Shown piece after piece: positions 58,469-64,000 of a DNA stretch of 64,000 nt. Origin of the DNA: a bacterium (GTDB taxonomy: Bacteria; Planctomycetota; UBA1135; UBA2386); the NCBI GenBank assembly GCA_030432695.1, contig JAUILN010000001.1, positions 868,001-932,000 of the forward strand, given 5' to 3'. Every line of letters begins with the position of its first letter. The first letter of the stretch is position 1. The translations under genes and the position numbers were made by a program. The notes beneath the pieces were generated by a model that saw only the letters and a list, made by a program, of their open reading frames with translations, was not told the DNA's origin and did not search any database.

Positions 58469-59227
58469 TCACTTCTTCTTGCCGCCGGGCGAGCGCTTGC
58501 CGGGATTCTTCGGGGCCTGCCGGAAGCCCTTGCGGCCCTGGCGGACCTCGCCCATCTGTGCCGGCGGCCGCTCCAACCCGAGCGCCCACCACTCCTGGCC
58601 GAAGCGCTGCAGGTTCAGCTTGCGGTCGTTCTGCAGGCGCAGCAGGTTGTCCTTGGTGGCCTCGTTGTCGGGCACCTTCTTCAGGAAGCGACCCAGGCAG
58701 GCCCGGGCCTCCGCCTCGCGGTCGAGCTTCACCAGCATCCACGCGCGCGCGTTGAACAGCAGCGAACTCTTGCGGTTGTAGGGCTCCGCCTCGCCGAGGA
58801 CCTGCTGGGCGAGTTCCTTCTCGTCGCGGCGCCACAGCAGCGCGGCGCGCAGCAGTTGGGCCTCGGTGGCGCGCTTGGTGGCCAGTGCGAACGCCTCGAG
58901 GGCCACCGACTCCTTGCCGTCCGCGAAAGCGAGGGCGCCGCGCTGGGCTTGGAGCTGGCCGGTGAGCAGCGGCATCCAGCGGCCCATCGGCAGCAGGTCG
59001 TCGATGGTCTCGAGCGCCGACCGGTACATGCCCTTCTCGGTCTGCTTGCGGACCCGTTCGAGAGCCGGGCCGATGCGCTTGCGGAGCCGGAAGCCGAGCA
59101 GGATCCAGCTGACCACGAAGGCCAGCAGCGCCATCAGGATCGCGCCGAACCAGCCCCACACATCGGAGAAGAAGCCGCCGAGTGCCACCACGAGGGCGAC
59201 GGCGGCGGAGATCAGGAGGGAGTACAC
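58469..59227 (-). CDS. TPR-type membrane protein
   Basis: 252 aa from a GTG at 59227. Two N-terminal membrane helices (about 4-22 and 28-45) are followed by TPR-like helical pairs (ALETIDDLLPMGR, ALEAFALATKRATEAQLL, EARACLGRFLKKVPDNEATKDNL) and a basic tail ending GKRSPGGKKK. It resembles generic tetratricopeptide-repeat anchors. No specific function can be assigned. Confidence 0.65.
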   Translation of the reverse strand: MYSLLISAAVALVVALGGFFSDVWGWFGAILMALLAFVVSWILLGFRLRKRIGPALERVRKQTEKGMYRSALETIDDLLPMGRWMPLLTGQLQAQRGALAFADGKESVALEAFALATKRATEAQLLRAALLWRRDEKELAQQVLGEAEPYNRKSSLLFNARAWMLVKLDREAEARACLGRFLKKVPDNEATKDNLLRLQNDRKLNLQRFGQEWWALGLERPPAQMGEVRQGRKGFRQAPKNPGKRSPGGKKK

Positions 59228-59372
59228 GGTGAGTCGGAGTGGGGGACGGCCCGGGATTCTGCGCTGCCGCGGTGGCGGGGTCGAGCAAACGCCGACGGGG
59301 CGCAGAGTTTCTCCCTCGGGGCGACGCCGGTGCAGGGTTCCGTCAAGGGGCGGGAGAGGCTACGCAGGGGCC

Positions 59373-61220
59373 GTGCGCCAGGAGATCGTCGACAAGGTCG
59401 CCGGCTTCCCCAACGCGCCGGGGGTGTACGTGTTCACCGACCGGCGGGGTCGGACGCTGTACGTCGGCAAGTCCTCGAAGCTGCGGGCCCGGGTGCGCAG
59501 CTACCTGCGGCCGGGCGGCGATGGGCGGGCGATGCTGCGCTTCCTGGAGCAGGAGGCCTGGGATGTCGAGTTCCTGGCGGTGGGGACCGAGCAGGAGGCC
59601 TTGCTGCTGGAGGACACGGTCGTCAAGAAGCGCAAGCCGATCTACAACGTCAAGCTGCGCGACGACAAGGCGTTCCTGCTGCTGCGCCTCGACCGGCGCG
59701 AAGCCTGGCCGTGGTTCCGCCTGGTGCGGCGGCGGAGCTCGGACGGCGCGGAGTACTTCGGCCCGTTCGCCAGCGCCAAGTCGGTGCGGCGCACCCTGCA
59801 GCTGGTGCACAAGGTGGTGCCGCTGCGCGACTGCCGCGACGGGGTGTTCCGCAACCGTTCGCGGCCCTGCATCAAGCACGAGATCGGTCGCTGTCCGGCG
59901 CCGTGCGTGGGGGCGATCGAGCGAGAGGACTACGACCGGCTACTCGACGAGGCGGTCGGCATCCTGCGGGGTCGGGCCGGACCGGTGCTGCGGCGGCTGC
60001 GCGACGAGATGGCACGGGCCGCGGAGGGACTGGAGTTCGAGCGGGCCCAGGCGCTGAAGGAGCAGATCGAGGCGCTGGAGCGAGTCGTCGAGAGCCAGAC
60101 AGTGGTGGCCGCGCGCGGCGATCAGGACGTGTTCGCGATCCACCGCGAGGGCGAGGTCGCGCTGGCGGCGGCGCTGCTGATGTTCCGCAACGGTCGCCTG
60201 GAGAGCGCGCGGCGGTTCGATCTGCAGAGCGCGCTGCCCGACCAGCTGCTGCTCGGTGACGTGCTGGCCCGATACTACGCCGGCGATCGATTCGTGCCGG
60301 AAGAGGTGGTGGTCCCGGTGGAGCCCGAGGAGCGCGAGCTGATCGAGGACTGGCTGTCGGAGAAGCGCTCGGCGGCGGTGACGATCCGGGTCCCGCAGCG
60401 GGGCCGGGGTCGGCGTCACCTGGAGCTCGCCGAGGAGAACGCGCGGCTGGGCACCGCTGCCGGCGCGGACGACGGGGTGGAGGCCGGGGCGGCGGAGATC
60501 GCCGAGCTGCTGGAGCTCGCCGCACCACCGCTGCGCATCCATTGCCTCGACGTGTCGACGACCCAGGGGCGGGGGACGGTGGCGTCGCGGGTCTGCTTCG
60601 TCGACGGTCGCCCGGCCAAGCAGCACTACCGGCGCTTCCGGATCGACGAGGCGCACGCCGGCGACGACTTCTCGGCGATGGAGGAGGCGGTGGAGCGCAG
60701 CCTGCGGCGGTGCATGGACGACGTCGAGGACCTGGTGCCGGACCTGTTGGTCGTCGACGGTGGCCGAGGCCAGCTCTCCGCCGCGCTCACTGCGGTGGCG
60801 CGGCTCGGATTCGGAACCGGAGAGCTGCCGCTGGTCGGTCTCGCCAAGAGCCGTCTGAAGGGGGTGGGGGAGCGGCGCGAACGCAGCGAGGAGCGGTTGT
60901 TCCGCCCAGGGATCTCGATCGCGCTGCCGCTCGACGAGGGTGGCCCGGCGTGGCGACAGCTGACCGCACTCCGCGACGAGGCCCACCGCTTCGCGATCAC
61001 CTACCACCGCAAGGTCCGCACACCGATCGGGTCGGCACTCGATGGGATCGAAGGGGTCGGACCGAGCCGGCGGCGCCTCCTGCTGCGTCACTTCGGTTCG
61101 CTGGACGGCGTGCGTCGGGCCGGGATCGACGAGCTGCGGTCGGTGCCGGGCCTGCCCGAGCACGTCGCCGAGCGGATCCACGCGGAGCTGGAGCGCGACC
61201 TCGGATCGGACCGCGATTGA
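59373..61220 (+). CDS. uvrC: UvrABC system protein C
   Basis: 615 aa from a GTG at 59373. Dual-incision endonuclease of nucleotide excision repair. GIY-YIG domain (PGVYVFTDRRGRTLYVGKS), UVR domain that binds UvrB (AAEGLEFERAQALKEQIEAL), the C-terminal RNase H-like endonuclease (CLDVSTTQGRGTVASRV, VVDGGRGQL) and a helix-hairpin-helix end (IEGVGPSRRRLLLRHFGSL). It lies 3.2 kb from uvrB; no uvrA is in the window. Confidence 0.95.
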   Translation: MRQEIVDKVAGFPNAPGVYVFTDRRGRTLYVGKSSKLRARVRSYLRPGGDGRAMLRFLEQEAWDVEFLAVGTEQEALLLEDTVVKKRKPIYNVKLRDDKAFLLLRLDRREAWPWFRLVRRRSSDGAEYFGPFASAKSVRRTLQLVHKVVPLRDCRDGVFRNRSRPCIKHEIGRCPAPCVGAIEREDYDRLLDEAVGILRGRAGPVLRRLRDEMARAAEGLEFERAQALKEQIEALERVVESQTVVAARGDQDVFAIHREGEVALAAALLMFRNGRLESARRFDLQSALPDQLLLGDVLARYYAGDRFVPEEVVVPVEPEERELIEDWLSEKRSAAVTIRVPQRGRGRRHLELAEENARLGTAAGADDGVEAGAAEIAELLELAAPPLRIHCLDVSTTQGRGTVASRVCFVDGRPAKQHYRRFRIDEAHAGDDFSAMEEAVERSLRRCMDDVEDLVPDLLVVDGGRGQLSAALTAVARLGFGTGELPLVGLAKSRLKGVGERRERSEERLFRPGISIALPLDEGGPAWRQLTALRDEAHRFAITYHRKVRTPIGSALDGIEGVGPSRRRLLLRHFGSLDGVRRAGIDELRSVPGLPEHVAERIHAELERDLGSDRD

Positions 61221-61224
61221 GACC

Positions 61225-62106
61225 TCAGCCGCGGGGGTGGAACCGCTCGTGCACCTCGCGGAGGCGGTCGCTGTCGACCTTGGTGTAGACCTGCGTCGTG
61301 CCCAACGAAGCGTGGCCGAGCAGCTCCTGGACGGCGCGGAGGTCGGCGCCGCCCGACACCAGGTGTGTCGCGAACGAGTGGCGCAGCGAGTGCGGGGAAC
61401 ACGCGACGTCGAGGCCCGCGCGTTCCGCAGCGCGGCGAACGATCTGCCAGACCCGACCACGGTCCAGGGCGCGCCCCCCACGGGACAGGAACATGGCCTC
61501 GTGGCGCGTCGAGGAGCGAGCCGCGAGGTCCGGCCGGACCTGGTCGCGGTAGCGGACGATCCGAGCCCGGCCTCGTTCGGAGATGGGCACGATGCGCTCC
61601 TTGTTGCCCTTGCCGCGCACCCGCAGGATCCCGTGCTCGTCGAGCGGACCGGAGACCGGTAGATCGACCACCTCGGTCACCCGGCAACCGGTCGCATACA
61701 GGGTCTCGAGGATCGCGGTGTCCCGGATCCCGAGTGGCGACTCGTCACCCGCGGCTTCCAGCAGCCGCTCGACCGCGACCCTGCCAAGTGCCTTCGGCAG
61801 GCGCTGGGGCACCCGGATTCCGGCCAGGGCTTCCGCGGGGTCGACACGCAGCAATCCTTCGGCGCACAGGAATCGGCAGAAGCCGCGGATCGCGGCCAGG
61901 GCGCGAGCAACCGAGGCGTCGGCGTGCCCGCGGCGGCGCAGTTCCCGCAGGTGTCGGCGGATGGACTCCGCCGAGGGCAGGTCTTCGAGTTCGCGGCCGA
62001 ACCGCTCCAGGTCGCGGCGATATGCAGCGACGGTGTGCCGCGACGACTGCAGTTCGACCCCGAGGTAGATCAGGAAGTCTGCGATGTGCGCTCGAACGGA
62101 TGTCAT
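61225..62106 (-). CDS. XerC/XerD-type tyrosine recombinase
   Basis: 293 aa, the usual Xer length. N-terminal SAM-like domain (FLIYLGVELQSSRHTVAAYRRDL) and catalytic domain with R142 in ATGCRVTEV, K166 in RGKGNKER, HSLRHSFATHLV, LLGHASLGTTQVYT with the tyrosine nucleophile. This is the chromosome-dimer-resolution type, not a phage integrase; no att site or mobile genes are next to it. The stop is 4 nt from the convergent uvrC stop. Confidence 0.9.
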   Translation of the reverse strand: MTSVRAHIADFLIYLGVELQSSRHTVAAYRRDLERFGRELEDLPSAESIRRHLRELRRRGHADASVARALAAIRGFCRFLCAEGLLRVDPAEALAGIRVPQRLPKALGRVAVERLLEAAGDESPLGIRDTAILETLYATGCRVTEVVDLPVSGPLDEHGILRVRGKGNKERIVPISERGRARIVRYRDQVRPDLAARSSTRHEAMFLSRGGRALDRGRVWQIVRRAAERAGLDVACSPHSLRHSFATHLVSGGADLRAVQELLGHASLGTTQVYTKVDSDRLREVHERFHPRG

Positions 62107-62135
62107 CGGCGTGGGCGGGCGGCCGGCGTGCTCGC

Positions 62136-62164
62136 TTGACCGTCCCGGTGACCGAGCTTATCGT
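62136..62164 (+). promoter_or_regulatory. sigma70-like promoter of the DksA/TraR-type gene
   Basis: TTGACC (62136-62141), 17 nt, then TATCGT (62159-62164). The start codon is about 190 nt downstream, so the transcript would have a long leader. It is one of the few consensus-like promoters in this GC-rich window. Confidence 0.5.
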
Positions 62165-62236
62165 CCGCCGCCCTTCGCCGGCGACCCTGCGGTCCTGGCG
62201 GTCCCACAGTCCATCCCAGGCCGCTTCGAGTCCTTT

Positions 62237-62261
62237 CCGCACCCGACCGAACAGGGTGCGG
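62237..62261 (+). other. leader hairpin
   Basis: CCGCACCC (62237-62244) and GGGTGCGG (62254-62261) form an 8-bp stem with a 9-nt loop in the leader of the DksA/TraR-type gene, 95 nt before its start. It could be part of a regulated leader or a transcription attenuator. No known riboswitch is recognised. Confidence 0.4.
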
Positions 62262-62356
62262 GGCGTGAGGTTCCGGTCGTTCAGACCGGCTCTCGTCGCG
62301 TCGGACCGGAGCTGCCAGGCCTCTCCTCCCGGCCCTGCCAACCCAAGACCGGTTCG

Positions 62357-62773
62357 ATGCCGAAGCCGACCAAGACCGACCTGACCAAGTATCGGAAGCT
62401 GCTCGAGGAGCAGCTTGCCATCCTCAAGGGCGACGTCGGATCGATGCGCGACGAGGCGCTGCGCGCCTCCGAGCAGGACTCCTCGGTCGATCACCTGGCC
62501 GACCAGGGCACCGACAATTACGACCAGAGCTTCATGCTCAGCCTCATCGAGAACGAGGAGGAGACGATCCAGCTCATCGAAGAGGCGCTGGACCGGGTCG
62601 ACGGCAACGGGGAGTGGCCCTTCGGGGCCTGCTCCATGTGCCTGGAGAAGGCGGAGGCCGGCGAGATGAAGAAGGCCGACGTCTGGATCCCGAAGGAGCG
62701 GCTCCAGTACATCACCTGGGCGCGCTACTGCGTGCAGCACCAGGCCGAGGTCGAGCGGCGCGAGAGCGCGTGA
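62357..62773 (+). CDS. DksA/TraR family zinc-finger protein
   Basis: 138 aa. The N-terminal coiled coil of DksA (KYRKLLEEQLAILKGDVGSM, with SLIENEEETIQLIEEAL) leads to a zinc site C92, C95, C125 and H128 (CSMC and CVQH). Classical DksA has four cysteines, so this is a CCCH version. DksA proteins bind the secondary channel of RNA polymerase and often act with ppGpp. The start is the ATG at 62357. Confidence 0.85.
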   Translation: MPKPTKTDLTKYRKLLEEQLAILKGDVGSMRDEALRASEQDSSVDHLADQGTDNYDQSFMLSLIENEEETIQLIEEALDRVDGNGEWPFGACSMCLEKAEAGEMKKADVWIPKERLQYITWARYCVQHQAEVERRESA

Positions 62774-62774
62774 A

Positions 62775-62795
62775 CCGACCCGGCGGACCGGTCGG
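62775..62795 (+). terminator. candidate hairpin terminator
   Basis: CCGACC (62775-62780) and GGTCGG (62790-62795) form a 6-bp stem just after the DksA-type stop codon. No T-run is present, so this is only a candidate. Confidence 0.35.
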
Positions 62796-62952
62796 GGCCC
62801 GGGTCCACGCCGGGAATCTCCGAGTGCGGCACCCTCGAGTGCCCTTCATCCCTTCTCCATCCCGCGGCTCCCAGTCACCGCCTGCTCCTGCGGCAAGGTG
62901 AGCGGATCGCGCCCGAAGGCTTCGGGCCGGCGATCGTAGCCCGCGTAGGCCC

Positions 62953-63570
62953 ATGTCGGACACCTCAGCGGAAACCACCACGAACACCCGACCGACCGCG
63001 GTCGGCAGCCGATGGCTGGCGCGCTGGCTGTTCTGGGCTCCCGTGGTCCCACTCGTCGCCCTGGACCTGTGGTCCAAGTGGTACGTCTTGGCGTGGCTGG
63101 CCGGCGAACAGCCCTCGCGGATGCCGAATCGTCGGGAGGTCGCGTTCGACTTCCTCCCCGACCCGCTGGGCTTCTCCCTCGTGCACTGGGAGAACAACGG
63201 CACGATCTGGGGGCTGTTCCAGGAGTACACCTGGCCGTTGATGGTCCTCCGGACGTTCGCGGTCGGAATCCTGGCGTGGATCGCCTGGCGGACCCCGGTG
63301 CTCCGGCGCCTGCAGCTCGGGGCCCTCGGGCTGATCCTGGCGGGTGCGCTGGGCAATCTCTACGACAACGTGTTCATGGCGAACCGGGCGGTGCGCGACT
63401 TCCTGCTGTTCTATTGGGAGCACGGCGACGGCACGCGCAGCGTGTTCCCGGCCTTCAACGTGGCCGACTCGTGCATCACCGTGGGGGCCCTCGGACTGGC
63501 GATCCTGCTGTGGCGGGATCCTGGTGATCGGTCGGCGGCGGACGCCACCTGGGTCCGTCCGGAGGCGTGA
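62953..63570 (+). CDS. lspA: lipoprotein signal peptidase II
   Basis: 205 aa, four membrane helices (the family is about 160-170, with an N-terminal extension of about 25). It cleaves prolipoprotein signal peptides and is the target of globomycin. Catalytic aspartates are D138 in GNLYDNV and D172 in FNVADS. The usual GNxxDR is GNLYDN here, so the arginine is replaced by asparagine. The ENNGTIWGLF segment replaces the NxGAAF box. This enzyme would process the lipoproteins of this window. Confidence 0.9.
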   Translation: MSDTSAETTTNTRPTAVGSRWLARWLFWAPVVPLVALDLWSKWYVLAWLAGEQPSRMPNRREVAFDFLPDPLGFSLVHWENNGTIWGLFQEYTWPLMVLRTFAVGILAWIAWRTPVLRRLQLGALGLILAGALGNLYDNVFMANRAVRDFLLFYWEHGDGTRSVFPAFNVADSCITVGALGLAILLWRDPGDRSAADATWVRPEA

Positions 63571-63577
63571 GGTTCGA

Positions 63578-63594
63578 GGTCCGGCGCGCGGACC
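63578..63594 (+). terminator. candidate hairpin terminator after lspA
   Basis: GGTCCG (63578-63583) and CGGACC (63589-63594) enclose a 5-nt loop 8 nt after the lspA stop codon. No T-run follows. Confidence 0.4.
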
Positions 63595-63776
63595 CGCATC
63601 CGCGACCTCTGCATCGAAGTCCGTGAGGTCCTGCGTGTTGGGGTCTGGTCCCGGTCCTGGGGTGCGGTAGGATCCTCGATCCACCGATCTGCCGTCGGTG
63701 TCCCCGGAACCCGTCGTCGGACCGAGGATCACCGCCGCAAGTAGCTGTGGCATCCGGATATGGAGGCTCCAGGCCG

Positions 63777-64000
63777 TTGAAGCTCGAGGACCTGACCCTG
63801 GGAACGGTCACCCGCGCGGTCGACGCGTACCTGGAACTTGCCTACGGCGGTTCGTCGGGTCCGAAGAACCGGCCAGATCTCGAGCTGGGGCGTCGCGTCG
63901 GCGGTGGACGCGAGGCGGGCTCGGATCCGATCGAGGTGGGGAGTGCGCCGGAAGCCGGCGGAGAGCCGACGCTGGACCAGATCCTCGGCTTGTTCCAGGA
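63777..64000 (+). CDS. unidentified gene, truncated by the window end
   Basis: Only the first 74 codons are present. A TTG at 63777 preceded by GGAGG at 63762-63766 is the best start; a GTG at 63747 is in frame but has no ribosome site. The protein starts MKLEDLTLGTVTRAVDAYLELAYGG and continues with a Gly/Glu-rich linker. I do not recognise the family. An intergenic stretch of 206 nt precedes it. Confidence 0.5.
   Translation, partial: MKLEDLTLGTVTRAVDAYLELAYGGSSGPKNRPDLELGRRVGGGREAGSDPIEVGSAPEAGGEPTLDQILGLFQ

Noticed and set aside
61225..62106. Integrase of a mobile element
   Set aside because: Length and motifs fit chromosomal XerC/D; no att repeats, excisionase or cargo genes are nearby.
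63638..63673. Promoter TTGGGG ... TAGGAT before the last gene
   Set aside because: The spacing is 24 nt, too long for a sigma70 promoter, and the -35 box is poor.

Overview
The window comes from a very GC-rich bacterium. The best fit is a Planctomycetota lineage, because it carries two DUF1549/DUF1553 plus DUF1501 pairs (one with a PSCyt1 c-type-heme-like domain), exported GH65 and GH172-type glycosidases, zinc-ribbon/membrane proteins and many GTG/TTG starts. This placement is inference from gene content; no rRNA is present. Genes are dense, many overlap by 4 nt (ATGA, GTGA, TTGA), and two tRNA genes, tRNA-Leu(UAA) and tRNA-Cys(GCA), lie on the minus strand. No transposase, phage gene, CRISPR array or obvious island boundary is visible.

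Region 1 (319-19767, + strand) is the standout. It is an eleven-gene, almost gapless operon that I do not recognise as any named system. It encodes a dedicated and divergent Hsp70 machine: a membrane protein with a degenerate J-like domain, a GrpE-like protein, an 880-aa Hsp70, a second Hsp70-like protein that has lost its ATP motifs, and a small protein with one CxxCxGxG DnaJ-type zinc repeat. The chaperone genes are interleaved with signalling and effector genes: a TPR/membrane/coiled-coil protein, a fusion of ECF-sigma-like domain, Ser/Thr kinase and DUF4384-like domain, and a fusion of caspase-like peptidase, two He_PIG domains and two FGE-sulfatase domains. The operon also encodes a split MotA/ExbB/ZorA-type proton-channel-like subunit fused to a beta-propeller, and an ExbD/ZorB-like partner whose exported part is made of Ig-like He_PIG repeats. 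A type I membrane protein with further He_PIG repeats closes the operon. The working hypothesis is a membrane-spanning, ion-motor-coupled sensor that uses chaperones and a kinase to control a caspase-like effector, comparable in logic to conflict or defence systems such as Zorya. The function is untested.

Region 2 (19859-32044) is ordinary metabolism and housekeeping: a thioredoxin-fold redoxin, a bifunctional APH-like/P-loop kinase protein, a large exported TIM-barrel glycosidase-like protein, tRNA-Leu, class II fumarase, a small membrane protein, a DJ-1/PfpI protein, a GH172/DUF2961 lipoprotein, tRNA-Cys, a stand-alone NIL-domain protein and gamma-glutamyltransferase.

Region 3 (32066-49976) has the DUF1553/DUF1501 pair, the lutABC lactate-utilisation operon, a small membrane protein with an aldo/keto reductase, a larger PSCyt1-DUF1549-DUF1553/DUF1501 pair, and a four-gene SDR plus CUT2-type sugar ABC transporter operon that ends at a very strong hairpin (49981-50023).

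Region 4 (50046-64000) has a DUF3500 protein, two zinc-ribbon/TM proteins, uvrB, a GH65 family glycosidase, a TPR membrane protein, uvrC, a XerC/D recombinase, a DksA/TraR-type zinc finger protein with a recognisable sigma70-like promoter, lspA and the start of an unidentified gene cut by the window edge.
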